Below are positions 45,556 to 54,961 of a stretch of DNA of 64,000 nt, piece by piece. Each line of letters starts with the position of its first letter. Position 1 is the stretch's first letter. Made by a program: the position numbers and the translations under genes. The stretch comes from Streptomyces endophytica. Its GTDB lineage: Bacteria; Actinomycetota; Actinomycetes; Streptomycetales; Streptomycetaceae. Location of the stretch: assembly GCF_026153355.1 (NCBI RefSeq), contig NZ_CP110636.1, forward strand, positions 4,526,001-4,590,000, read 5' to 3'. The notes beneath the pieces were generated by a model. It searched no databases and was not told the DNA's origin. It worked only from the letters and a program-made list of their open reading frames with translations.

Positions 45556-46833
45556 GTGAGCACCGACGCAGATTTCGTCGATCCGCGGCACGTCCCGCCC
45601 ATACCCCCGCGGCCGCCCCGGCAGCCCGCGACGGCCGCGACACCGGAGCCGGACGACGACCCGCGCACGACCGTCCTGCGCCGCCAGTCCCCGGCCGACC
45701 CACCCGTCCCCCCGCAGGCGCCCCCGGGCGTACCACCGCGCCCCGCCACCCCGCCGCCTCCAGCCCCCGCGCAGCCACCGGCCGCCGGCGCGCCCCGGCC
45801 GCCCCACCCCCCGACGCCGTCCGCCCCCGCCGCGCCGCCGCGCCCGCCCGGGCATCCGGCCACGTTCCGGGACACCGCCGCCTTCCACCTGGCCAACAGC
45901 CAGAACCTGTGGAACGGCCCCCAGGAACCCGCCGCCCGCCCGGCGCCCACCCCGCCGCCGGGCGGCCCGGCCGCGGCCCCGCAGCAGCCCTGGCCCACAA
46001 CTCGCCGCCCGTCACCGGGAGTTGTCCCCGGCCCGGCATCCGCCCGCCGGTTCCCCGCCGGCCGCCGCCCCGCCGGCCGGGTGCTCGCCGCCGCGGCCTG
46101 CCTCGTCCTGGGCATCGGCCTGCTCGGCGGTGCCGCGGCCGGCAGCTGGCTCACCGACGACCCCGAGGACGCCCCGCCCACCGCCCAGGCCACCTTCGCC
46201 AAGGGCCGCGACGCCTGGCGCAACACCCCGGTCGACACCCTCTTCCCGCGCACCGTCGAGGGCCTGGGCGTCGGCCCCGGCGGCGCCGACCGGACCTGGA
46301 CCCGGATCGCGGTCGCCCCCGACAGCGACTGCACCGGCGCCTACGACCCCAAGCTCGCCCAGGCCCTCGCCCGGGCCGGCTGCGCCCGCCTGCTGCGCGC
46401 CACCTACCTCGACGCCACCCGCTCCAGCGTCATCACCGTCGGCGCCCAGACCACCCGGACCGACCCGGCCGGCATGCTCGCCCTCAACACCGGCTTCAGC
46501 ACCAAGAGCCTGGCCGACCGCACCGACCTGATGCCGGTGCCGTACGCCCCCAAGGGCACCCCCGCCGAGGGCTTCGGGCGTGCCCAGCGGGCCAGCTGGA
46601 CCCTCCGGGTGCTCACCGACGTCCCGGTGATCGTCTACGCGGTCTCCGGCTTCGCCGACGGCCGCGCCGTCACCGAGCCGCAGCCCGCCGAGGCCGCGGT
46701 CCGCCCCGGCACCACCACCGCCCCCGCCGAATCCGGGCTCGGCCACGACGCCAAGGACCTCGCCGACCGCATCGAGAACGACTTCCGCACGGCAGCCGGC
46801 ACCCCCACCCAGCACAGGGAGGACGCGCCATGA
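45556..46833 (+). CDS. Pro-rich single-pass membrane protein paired with mycosin
   Basis: 425 residues from a GTG with GGGGGAG upstream. The cytoplasmic part (about 1–170) is Pro/Ala-rich and starts with STDADFVDPRHVPPIPPRPP. A transmembrane helix (about 177–197) is followed by an extracellular domain of about 230 residues with two cysteines (DCTG, GCARLLRA). No recognised family. The mycosin ATG overlaps its stop (ATGA), implying translational coupling and a joint role. It may help position the protease at the membrane. Confidence 0.8.
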   Translation: MSTDADFVDPRHVPPIPPRPPRQPATAATPEPDDDPRTTVLRRQSPADPPVPPQAPPGVPPRPATPPPPAPAQPPAAGAPRPPHPPTPSAPAAPPRPPGHPATFRDTAAFHLANSQNLWNGPQEPAARPAPTPPPGGPAAAPQQPWPTTRRPSPGVVPGPASARRFPAGRRPAGRVLAAAACLVLGIGLLGGAAAGSWLTDDPEDAPPTAQATFAKGRDAWRNTPVDTLFPRTVEGLGVGPGGADRTWTRIAVAPDSDCTGAYDPKLAQALARAGCARLLRATYLDATRSSVITVGAQTTRTDPAGMLALNTGFSTKSLADRTDLMPVPYAPKGTPAEGFGRAQRASWTLRVLTDVPVIVYAVSGFADGRAVTEPQPAEAAVRPGTTTAPAESGLGHDAKDLADRIENDFRTAAGTPTQHREDAP

Positions 46834-47990
46834 CGCAGACCCCGCTGCGCGCGGCCGCCCTCACCCTGGCCTCCGCCGCGCTCACCGTCCTGCCCGCCGT
46901 ACCCGCCCGGGCCGACGCCATCCGCGCCCAGGAGTGGGGCCTGCAGGCCGTCCACGCCCAGCAGGCCTGGGACACCACCAAGGGCGAGGGCGTCACGGTC
47001 GCCGTCCTGGACACCGGCGTCGACGCCAACCACCCCGACCTCAAGGGCCAGGTCCTGCCCGAGAAGGACCTGGTCGGCTTCGGCGCCGGCCCGGGCGACG
47101 CGGCCTGGGCCCGGCACGGCACCGGCATGGCCAGCGTCATCGCGGGCCACGGCCACGGCGCCGGCCGCCAGGACGGCGTGCTCGGCATCGCCCCGGCCGC
47201 CAAGATCCTCCCCGTGCGGGTGATCCTGGAGGACAACGACCCGCAGCGCGAACGCGCCCGCACGGAGAAGGCCGGCGCGCTCGCCGACGGCATCCGCTGG
47301 GCCGCCGACCACGGCGCCGACGTCATCAGCATGTCCCTGGGCGACGACAGCGAGTCCGCCCACCCCGAGCCACGCGAGGACGCCGCCATCCAGTACGCCC
47401 TCGGCAAGGGCATCTCCGTCGTCGCCTCCGCGGGCAACGGGGGCGACAAGGGCAACCACGTCTCCTACCCCGCCGCGTACCCGGGCGTCATCGCCACCAC
47501 GGCCGTCACCCGCCAGGGCGACCGCGCCCACTTCTCCACCCGCCACTGGTACGCCACGGTCAGCGCCCCCGGCGACGACATCCTCATGGCCGGCAACAAC
47601 GACGGCTACCTCTCCGGCTGGGGCACCAGCCCCGCCGCGGCCTTCACCTCCGGTGCCATCGCCCTGATCCGCTCCGCGCATCCCGGCCTGAGCCCCGCCC
47701 AGATCCGCCGCCTGCTCACGTCGACCGCGCAGGACACGCCCCAGGGCGGCCGCGACGACGACTACGGCGCTGGCCTGATCGACCCCGCCGCCGCCGTCCG
47801 CGCCGCGGACGGCCTCCGGGCCACCCCCCAGAAGCCGTCCCCCGCCGCCTACGGCCACCGGTACTTCGGCCCCGGCCCCACCACCCCGGCCCCCGAGGAG
47901 ACCCCGACCAACTGGCTCCCCTGGACCGCCGGCGCCGTCGGAGCGGCGTTGATGGCAGCCGCCTTCCTCCTCTGGCGCACCCGCCACTGA
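46830..47990 (+). CDS. Mycosin-type S8 serine protease
   Basis: 386 residues. Signal peptide (about 1–29), subtilisin domain with Asp61 (VLDTG), His96 (RHGTGMAS), oxyanion Asn203 (SAGNGG) and Ser267 (WGTSPAAAF). A Pro-rich stretch and a C-terminal membrane helix (about 362–380) with short RTRH tail match type VII secretion mycosins. The usual GTSMAAP active-site box reads GTSPAAAF. No ESX core genes (EccB/C/D/E, WXG100) occur in the window, so this is an orphan or auxiliary mycosin. Confidence 0.88.
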   Translation: MTQTPLRAAALTLASAALTVLPAVPARADAIRAQEWGLQAVHAQQAWDTTKGEGVTVAVLDTGVDANHPDLKGQVLPEKDLVGFGAGPGDAAWARHGTGMASVIAGHGHGAGRQDGVLGIAPAAKILPVRVILEDNDPQRERARTEKAGALADGIRWAADHGADVISMSLGDDSESAHPEPREDAAIQYALGKGISVVASAGNGGDKGNHVSYPAAYPGVIATTAVTRQGDRAHFSTRHWYATVSAPGDDILMAGNNDGYLSGWGTSPAAAFTSGAIALIRSAHPGLSPAQIRRLLTSTAQDTPQGGRDDDYGAGLIDPAAAVRAADGLRATPQKPSPAAYGHRYFGPGPTTPAPEETPTNWLPWTAGAVGAALMAAAFLLWRTRH

Positions 47991-48037
47991 ACCACCCCAG
48001 CCCCCACCGGCCTCAACTTCTCCCCTCACGGGAGGGG

Positions 48038-48108
48038 ACGGGCCGGAGGGGCCGGTTGTGTGGACGTAAAGCGTCAGCAGTCCACACAACCGGCCCCGGA
48101 GGCCCGTC
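48038..48108 (+). terminator. Two-part terminator hairpin after mycosin
   Basis: Perfect 17-bp stem (48048–48064 with 48081–48097), 16-nt loop, with outer pairs GACGGGCC/GGCCCGTC. It lies in the 553-bp gap 47991–48543. Confidence 0.8.
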
Positions 48109-48138
48109 ACCGCACCCACCACAACCCAGCCCGCCGCA

Positions 48139-48486
48139 GGCGCAACGGCGAGACGACCCGCGGCGCCGCAGACAGGTACGTACGGGGCGCCGCAAGCGCG
48201 CAACGGGGAGACGACCCGCGGCGGGAAAGCCAGGTACGTACGGGGCGCCGCAAGCGCGCAACGGGGAGACGACCCGCGGCGGGAAAGCCAGGTACGTACG
48301 GGGCGCCGCAAGCGCGCAACGGGGAGACGACCCGCGGCGGGAAAGCCAGGTACGTACGGGGCGCCGCAAGCGCGCAACGGGGAGACGACCCGCGGCGGGA
48401 AAGCCAGGTACGTACGGGGCGCCGCAAGCGCGCAACGGAGAGACGACCCGCGGCGGGACGGCCAAGTACGTGCGGGTCGCCGCAAT
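48139..48486. repeat. Six-copy 58-bp tandem repeat
   Basis: Six head-to-tail units of exactly 58 bp: unit 1 (48139–48196) diverged, units 2–5 (48197–48428) identical, unit 6 (48429–48486) diverged. Each has CGCGCAACGGGGAGACGACC at its start and the palindrome GTACGTAC near its 3' third. The period is not a multiple of 3, so long open frames on both strands are by-products; they lack ribosome-binding sites. The array fills most of the 553-bp gap between mycosin and the SseB-like gene. Confidence 0.93.
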
Positions 48487-48543
48487 GCGCAGCGGAACGG
48501 CCCAGCCGAAAACGTCCGCCGCACCCCCGATACGCTCGGGCAC

Positions 48544-49275
48544 GTGCAGAAGAACATTCCCGACTCGCCCTTTTCCGACGACGACGGGTCCGCCGATCCC
48601 GCCCTCACCGCGGCCCTGGCGGCCTACGGCGCCGACCGGTCCGCCGAGCCCGCGCTGCTGACCGCCCTGGCCGGCGCCCGCCTCCTCGTGCCGGTCGTCG
48701 CGATACTCGGTGAGGTCGAGACGGGACCCGACGGGCTGCGGCACGAGAAGACCAGCGACATGGCCGTGCCCACCCTCCAGGCTCCGGACGGCCGCCGTGC
48801 CCTCCCCGCCTTCACCAGCATGGAGACCCTGCACGCCTGGCGCCCGGACGCCCGGCCGGTGGCCGTACCGCTCCAGCAGGCGCTGCTGGCCGCCTCCCAC
48901 GAGAAGGCCGACACCGTCGTCATCGACCTGGCCGGGCCGGTCACCTACCAGCTCACCGGGCCCGCGCTGCGCGCCCTCGCCGAGGGCCGGACAACCGCCG
49001 ACCCGCTCGCCGATCCGGCCGTCACCGAGACCCTGCGCGCCCTCCTCGCCGCCGAGCCGGCCGTCCTCGCCGCCCGCCTCGCGCCGTCCCGGGAGACCGA
49101 CGGGACCCTCGCCCTGGGCCTGGCCGCCGACGCCCCCACCGCCGAGGTCGCCCAGCGGCTGGCGCAGGCGCTGGCCTCCGACGAGGTCCTGCGCGCCCGG
49201 CTCGTACGGGGCCTGGACCTGGCGCTCCTGCCGCCCGGTGCGGCGACCACCGGGGAACCGCTCTACCAGCGCTGA
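48544..49275 (+). CDS. SseB-family protein
   Basis: 243 residues from a GTG at 48544. N-terminal SseB domain (about 40–125: LLVPVVAILGE, KTSDMAVPTLQAPDGRRALP, AFTSMETLHAWRPDARPV) followed by a helical C-terminal region. A −10-like TACGCT ends 7 bases before the start and no Shine-Dalgarno is seen, suggesting leaderless translation. Function of the family in actinobacteria is unclear. Confidence 0.8.
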   Translation: MQKNIPDSPFSDDDGSADPALTAALAAYGADRSAEPALLTALAGARLLVPVVAILGEVETGPDGLRHEKTSDMAVPTLQAPDGRRALPAFTSMETLHAWRPDARPVAVPLQQALLAASHEKADTVVIDLAGPVTYQLTGPALRALAEGRTTADPLADPAVTETLRALLAAEPAVLAARLAPSRETDGTLALGLAADAPTAEVAQRLAQALASDEVLRARLVRGLDLALLPPGAATTGEPLYQR

Positions 49276-49389
49276 CGTGCTCCGTCCCGGGCCGCGCCAC
49301 GGCGGGCCCGGGTGATCGCCGACGGGCGGGTTCGCCTCCCGGGCCGCACAATGCGAGGAGAGCTCAAGATCCACGCGAGGAGGGCCCAC

Positions 49390-50160
49390 ATGGAGAAGAC
49401 GGAGACCCCTTCGGTCGTGACCCGCACGGTCGTAGCCGAATTCCTCGGCACGCTGCTCCTGGTGTTCTTCGCCGTCGGCTCGGCGGTGCTGGCCGGCGAG
49501 TACATCGGCACCTTCGGCATCGCGCTGGCCTTCGGCTTCACCATGCTGGCGCTGGCCTACGCACTCGGTCCGATCTCGGGCAGCCACCTCAACCCCGCGG
49601 TGACCCTGGGCATGCTGCTGTCCCGCCGCATCACCCTCCGTACGGCCGTCGAGTACTGGATCGCCCAGATCCTCGGCGCCATCGTGGGGGCCGCGCTGCT
49701 CTTCCTGGTCGCCAAGCAGGTCCCGGGCCTGCAGACCCATGCGGCCTTCGGCACGAACGGCTGGGGCGACCGTTCGGCGGTGCACCTCAACCTCGGCGGT
49801 GCCTTCGTCGTCGAGATGGTGATGACCTTCCTGTTCGTCTTCGTGTTCCTGGCGGTCACCCACCGGGTCGCCGTGATCGGCTTCGACGGCCTGCCGATCG
49901 GTCTGGCACTGGCCACCGTCCACCTCATCGGCATCCCGCTGGACGGCACTTCCGTGAACCCGGCCCGCTCCATCGGCCCGGCGCTGTTCGCGGGCGGCGC
50001 CGCCATCACCCAGCTGTGGCTCTTCATCGTCGCGCCCCTGATCGGCGGTGCGATCGCCGCGGTGGTCCACCAGGTCACCCACCCGCCGCAGGAGCCGGTG
50101 CTCGTCGCCGACCAGGTCTCACCCCGCGAGCCCACCGCGGGCCCCGGCGAACGCGTCTGA
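49390..50160 (+). CDS. aqpZ: Aquaporin (MIP family)
   Basis: 256 residues, six membrane segments plus two half-helices with NPA motifs (SHLNPAVTLG and SVNPARS). AqpZ-like water channel from the small pore-lining residues; glycerol transport is less likely. ATG with GAGGAGG upstream. Confidence 0.92.
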   Translation: MEKTETPSVVTRTVVAEFLGTLLLVFFAVGSAVLAGEYIGTFGIALAFGFTMLALAYALGPISGSHLNPAVTLGMLLSRRITLRTAVEYWIAQILGAIVGAALLFLVAKQVPGLQTHAAFGTNGWGDRSAVHLNLGGAFVVEMVMTFLFVFVFLAVTHRVAVIGFDGLPIGLALATVHLIGIPLDGTSVNPARSIGPALFAGGAAITQLWLFIVAPLIGGAIAAVVHQVTHPPQEPVLVADQVSPREPTAGPGERV

Positions 50161-50188
50161 CCTCACGGAGCCCGGCGAACCGGCCCAC

Positions 50189-50233
50189 CGACACGACGAG
50201 CCCCGGCCGCACCGGCCGGGGCTCGTCGTGTCG
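50189..50233. terminator. Convergent terminator, 21-bp perfect stem
   Basis: Arms 50189–50209 and 50213–50233 with a 3-nt loop, between aqpZ (+) and the DUF1844 gene (−). Confidence 0.9.
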
Positions 50234-50248
50234 CGCGAAGGGGTGCGG

Positions 50249-50647
50249 CTAGCCGTAGACCGGCCCGGTGAACTTCTCGCCGGGGCCCTGACCCGGCTCG
50301 TCCGGGACGACCGAGGCCTCGCGGAAGGCCAGCTGCAGCGACTTCAGGCCGTCCCGCAGCGGTGCCGCGTGGTACGAGCCGATCTCGGTGGCGCTGGCGG
50401 TGACCAGGCCGGCCAGCGCCTGGATGAGCTTGCGCGCCTCGTCGAGGTCCTTGTGCGTCTCGCCGCCCTCGGCGAGCCCCAGATTGACCGCCGCCGAGCT
50501 CATCAGATGCACCGCGACGGTGGTGATCACCTCGACCGCCGGGACGTCCGCGATGTCCCGGGTCATGGCATCGAAGTCGGGGCTCGCCGCGTGCGGGGCG
50601 CCGGACGGCTCGGGGGCGTCGGACGGCTGCGGGGTCTGGTCGCTCAT
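50249..50647 (-). CDS. DUF1844 protein
   Basis: 132 residues. Acidic/Pro-rich N-terminus, then a helical DUF1844 core (AVEVITTVAVHLMSSAAVNLGL, DLDEARKLIQALAGLV). Function unknown. It is conserved beside infC in actinobacteria and transcribed away from it. Confidence 0.88.
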   Translation of the reverse strand: MSDQTPQPSDAPEPSGAPHAASPDFDAMTRDIADVPAVEVITTVAVHLMSSAAVNLGLAEGGETHKDLDEARKLIQALAGLVTASATEIGSYHAAPLRDGLKSLQLAFREASVVPDEPGQGPGEKFTGPVYG

Positions 50648-50934
50648 GTCTTAAGGGCTTCTTCCTGAGGAGGGGTCGGCTCCAGCCTATGGCCCCCTTC
50701 CGCGGGCCCGGCGCCCGGGAGTGTCCCCCTTGACGGACGGCGCCCGTCAGGTGGCGTACGAGTGGGGCCCGGGGCTTGACTCGTGTATCCTGGTGTTCCG
50801 ACCGGCCGGACACGCATGTGACCGGCCCACAAGTGGAGGCTCCGATCTCCCACCCGGCCGACCTCAGGTTGGCGGGTCAACGGTCCGGCTGCGCCCCGCG
50901 GAGACTTCGCGGCGGTGCTCCAGATCTATGTGGA

Positions 50935-50965
50935 GCCCCGCCTGTGTCCCGTCCGGGGCGTTTTT
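50935..50965 (+). terminator. U-tract terminator in the infC leader (attenuator)
   Basis: GCCCCG (50935–50940), CGGGGC (50954–50959), then G and five T residues. A rho-independent terminator with a U-tract is unusual in this genome and lies about 85 bases upstream of the infC start, so it is a candidate attenuator. The leader (about 50790–50934) contains other complementary segments. Confidence 0.65.
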
Positions 50966-51049
50966 CATGTACCGGCGCGGTTGGTCACACCGAAAAGACG
51001 TTACGCGGCAGTCCGCCAGGCCGTCGCGTGGTGCTACCGAGGAGGATCC

Positions 51050-51667
51050 ATCAGCGCCGAGCCCCGCATCAACGACCGGATTCGCGTCCCCGAGGTGCGA
51101 CTCGTCGGTCCCAGTGGCGAGCAGGTCGGCATTGTGCCGCTTGCGAAGGCCCTGGAGCTTGCGCAGGAGTACGACCTCGACCTGGTCGAGGTGGCGGCGA
51201 ACGCCCGTCCGCCGGTCTGCAAGCTCATGGACTACGGAAAGTTCAAGTACGAGTCGGCCATGAAGGCCCGTGAGGCGCGCAAGAACCAGGCGCACACGGT
51301 CATCAAGGAGATGAAGCTCCGGCCGAAGATCGACCCGCACGACTACGACACCAAGAAGGGTCACGTCGTCCGGTTCCTCAAGCAGGGTGACAAGGTCAAG
51401 ATCACGATCATGTTCCGTGGTCGCGAGCAGTCCCGCCCCGAGCTGGGCTTCCGACTGCTGCAGCGGCTCGCGGAGGACGTCCAGGAGCTCGGCTTCATTG
51501 AGTCGAACCCGAAGCAGGACGGCCGCAACATGATCATGGTCCTCGGTCCGCACAAGAAGAAGACCGAGGCGATGGCCGAGGCCCGTGAGGCGCAGGCCGC
51601 CCGCAAGGCGGAGCGCCAGGGTGGTGCTCCCGCGGAGGAGCCCGCCGGGGAGCCCGCCGAGGCGTGA
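51050..51667 (+). CDS. infC: Translation initiation factor IF-3 (ATC start)
   Basis: 205 residues if translation starts at the ATC at 51050 (ISAEPRINDRIRVPEVRLVG), which has a perfect GAGGAGGA just upstream. Upstream codons in frame (AWCYRGGS) include no ATG, GTG or TTG close to the homology. infC starts at rare AUU/AUC codons in many bacteria, allowing IF-3 to repress its own mRNA. Both IF-3 domains are complete: VKITIMFRGREQSRPELG and GRNMIMVLGP. It ends in an Ala/Glu-rich tail. Confidence 0.93.
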   Translation: MSAEPRINDRIRVPEVRLVGPSGEQVGIVPLAKALELAQEYDLDLVEVAANARPPVCKLMDYGKFKYESAMKAREARKNQAHTVIKEMKLRPKIDPHDYDTKKGHVVRFLKQGDKVKITIMFRGREQSRPELGFRLLQRLAEDVQELGFIESNPKQDGRNMIMVLGPHKKKTEAMAEAREAQAARKAERQGGAPAEEPAGEPAEA

Positions 51668-51733
51668 TCCATGGGCGAGAGCCCCGGATTCATGCCGGGG
51701 CAACCCGCCCCGGACACCAACCGATACATCTGA

Positions 51734-51767
51734 CGCTCCCGCCAGCCGGCCCGTGCCGGTGGGAGCG
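51734..51767 (+). promoter_or_regulatory. Hairpin between infC and rpmI
   Basis: CGCTCCC (51734–51740) pairs with GGGAGCG (51761–51767), with inner CCGG/CCGG pairs. Could be an mRNA-processing or L20-type control structure. Confidence 0.4.
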
Positions 51768-51791
51768 CCACTGACGAGGAGAGAACGGCGC

Positions 51792-51986
51792 ATGCCGAAG
51801 AACAAGACGCACAGCGGTGCCAGCAAGCGCTTCAAGGTCACCGGCTCCGGCAAGGTGCTGCGCGAGCGCGCCGGCAAGCGCCACCTGCTCGAGCACAAGT
51901 CGTCCCGCGTGACGCGTCGCCTCACCGGCAACGCCGAGATGGCCCCGGGCGACGCCGCGAAGATCAAGAAGCTTCTCGGCAAGTGA
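51792..51986 (+). CDS. rpmI: 50S ribosomal protein L35
   Basis: 64 residues, basic. MPKNKTHSGASKRFKVTGSG is diagnostic. ATG preceded by GAGGAGAG. Middle gene of infC–rpmI–rplT. Confidence 0.98.
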   Translation: MPKNKTHSGASKRFKVTGSGKVLRERAGKRHLLEHKSSRVTRRLTGNAEMAPGDAAKIKKLLGK

Positions 51987-52090
51987 GTCGCCGCGCCCCG
52001 CTGACCGGGCGGGGTGCGCGACTCGGACCGGGACCCAATCGATTCGGGCTGTGTGACGACAACCACGGCCCCGCTACAAGGAGTTAACAA

Positions 52091-52474
52091 GTGGCACGCG
52101 TCAAGCGGGCAGTCAACGCCCACAAGAAGCGTCGGGCGATCCTCGAGCAGGCCAGCGGCTACCGCGGCCAGCGCTCCCGCCTGTACCGCAAGGCGAAGGA
52201 GCAGGTCACCCACTCCCTCGTCTACAACTACAACGACCGCAAGAAGCGCAAGGGCGACTTCCGTCAGCTGTGGATCCAGCGCATCAACGCCGCTGCCCGC
52301 GCCAACGGCATGACCTACAACCGCTTCATCCAGGGTCTGAAGGCCGCCAACATCGAGGTGGACCGCAAGATCCTGGCCGACCTCGCGGTCAACGACAGCA
52401 ACGCGTTCGCCGCGCTCGTCGAGGTGGCCCAGAAGGCCCTGCCGAGCGACGTCAACGCCCCGAAGGCTGCCTGA
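52091..52474 (+). CDS. rplT: 50S ribosomal protein L20
   Basis: 127 residues from a GTG with AAGGAG upstream. ARVKRAVNAHKKRRAILEQA and the RKRKGDFRQLWIQRINAA-type core are diagnostic. Last gene of the operon; a terminator follows. Confidence 0.98.
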   Translation: MARVKRAVNAHKKRRAILEQASGYRGQRSRLYRKAKEQVTHSLVYNYNDRKKRKGDFRQLWIQRINAAARANGMTYNRFIQGLKAANIEVDRKILADLAVNDSNAFAALVEVAQKALPSDVNAPKAA

Positions 52475-52530
52475 ACACCAGCCTGACGACGTGGCCGTGA
52501 CGACCGACGCGGTCGTGGCGCCGTCGTGAT

Positions 52531-52560
52531 CGGACCCGCAGGCCCCGGCCTGCGGGTCCG
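52531..52560 (+). terminator. Terminator after rplT
   Basis: 14-bp perfect stem with a 2-nt centre (52531–52544/52547–52560), 57 bases past the stop. Confidence 0.75.
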
Positions 52561-52627
52561 CCGCTTTTCCGGCCCGGGCCGCCAGGCCCCGGCCCCCGCA
52601 CCGAACCACAGAAGCGAGCCGCCGCCC

Positions 52628-53482
<855 letters not shown>

Positions 53483-53564
53483 GGGGCGTCCACGGGAACG
53501 CCCGGCACATCCGAGGCGAGCTAGTAGTCTTGCGTGCCCGGGGGCCCGGAAGGGGGTAACGGGG

Positions 53565-54725
53565 ATGAGTGTGAGGACTTCCGGCATCACAGCACGCGCT
53601 GACGGCAGCCCGTCCGACCGGCCGGCCGGCGGCCGGCCGCCGGCCCGCTCGGTGGCGTCCACCGCCCCGGAGACCGGGCTCGGGCTCGACCCCGACGACC
53701 TTCCGGACGGCCTGGTGGTCGCCGACGCGACCGGCCGGGTCAGCTGCTTCAACGCCGCGGCCGCCAGGATCACCGGCCTCGCCCCCGAGGACGCGCTCGG
53801 CCGCCCCCTGGAGGAGGCCCTGCCGCTCCAGGACATCGAGGGCCGCCGCTGGTGGCGGCTGACCGACCCGTACGGCGGCCTGGCCATCCGCCGCGGCCAG
53901 CCCGAGCGGAATCTGCTGCTCGGCGGCCGCGAGGTGCTGGTCTCCGCCCGCTATGTCCGCGGGCGGCCGGGCGGGCCGGTCGAGCGGCTGGTGATCGCGC
54001 TGCGCGGCACCGAGGCCCGGCGCCGCACCGAGCTCAGCCACGCCGAGCTGATCGCCACCGTCGCCCATGAGCTCCGCTCGCCGCTGACCTCCGTCAAGGG
54101 CTTCACCGCCACCCTCCTCCAGAAGTGGGAACGCTTCACCGACGACCAGAAGCGGCTGATGCTGGAGACGGTGGACGCCGACGCCAACCGCGTCACCCGC
54201 CTGATCGCCGAGCTGCTGGACATCTCCCGGATCGACTCCGGGCGGCTGGAGGTGCGCCGGCAGCGGGTCGACATGATCGCCGCGGTCCGCCGGCACGTCC
54301 AGGCCCAGACCACCGCGGGCCAGCGGCCGGACCGCTTCCTGATCCGCATGCGGGAACCCCTGCCCGATCTGTGGGCGGACCCGGACAAGGTGGACCAGGT
54401 GCTGGGCAACCTCCTGGAAAATGCGGTGCGCCACGGCGAGGGAACGGTCACCATCGAGGTAGGACCGACAACGGACGCGACCAGCACGGAGGGGACGAGC
54501 GTCACCGTGAGCGACGAGGGCCCCGGCATCCCGGAGGAGTCGATGAGCCGCGTGTTCACCCGCTTCTGGCGGGGCAGCAAGCGCGGTGGCACCGGCCTGG
54601 GCCTCTACATCGTCAAGGGCATCGTCGAGGCCCACGGCGGCACGATCACGGTCGGCCGGGCGCCCGCCGGCGGCGCCCAGTTCCGATTTAGCCTGCCCGT
54701 CGCGACGCCGGCCTTCCTGGCCTGA
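53565..54725 (+). CDS. PAS-domain sensor histidine kinase
   Basis: 386 residues. PAS domain (about 45–155, DLPDGLVVADATGRVSCFNA), HisKA (phospho-acceptor in ATVAHELRSPLTSVKG), HATPase with LLENAVRHG, DEGPGIP and GTGLGLYIVKGIV. No membrane segment, so a cytoplasmic sensor. No response regulator lies next to it (orphan kinase). ATG at 53565. Confidence 0.93.
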   Translation: MSVRTSGITARADGSPSDRPAGGRPPARSVASTAPETGLGLDPDDLPDGLVVADATGRVSCFNAAAARITGLAPEDALGRPLEEALPLQDIEGRRWWRLTDPYGGLAIRRGQPERNLLLGGREVLVSARYVRGRPGGPVERLVIALRGTEARRRTELSHAELIATVAHELRSPLTSVKGFTATLLQKWERFTDDQKRLMLETVDADANRVTRLIAELLDISRIDSGRLEVRRQRVDMIAAVRRHVQAQTTAGQRPDRFLIRMREPLPDLWADPDKVDQVLGNLLENAVRHGEGTVTIEVGPTTDATSTEGTSVTVSDEGPGIPEESMSRVFTRFWRGSKRGGTGLGLYIVKGIVEAHGGTITVGRAPAGGAQFRFSLPVATPAFLA

Positions 54726-54961
54726 AAGAGGGGGAGGCCGCGAAGCGTCGTACGAAGGGCGGTGGTGGGCGACGGGTGGGAGGGCGCCCCGCGGGGGCTC
54801 GGGCCGGCCGCGCTGCCCGTCCCCCTTAGACTTGACCTTTGGCACCTTTGGCGCACAGGCATCGCACGCGCAGCGCGGGCTCGGCGCATACGACCCTTGT
54901 GATCGAAGAGCCGAGGCGAAGCGAGCCAAGCCAAGCCAGTCCACCGGAAGCACGGGAAGAG

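Noticed and set aside
48139..48486. CRISPR array
   Set aside because: The 58-bp units are contiguous with no unique spacers, and no cas genes are present.
48060..48713. Repeat protein encoded across the tandem array
   Set aside because: The period of 58 is not a multiple of three, open frames occur on both strands, and none has a ribosome-binding site or a recognisable fold.
54726..54961. T-box or Phe-rich leader peptide before pheS
   Set aside because: No T-box sequence and no short ORF with consecutive Phe codons was found; the gap shows only a TTGACC-type box.
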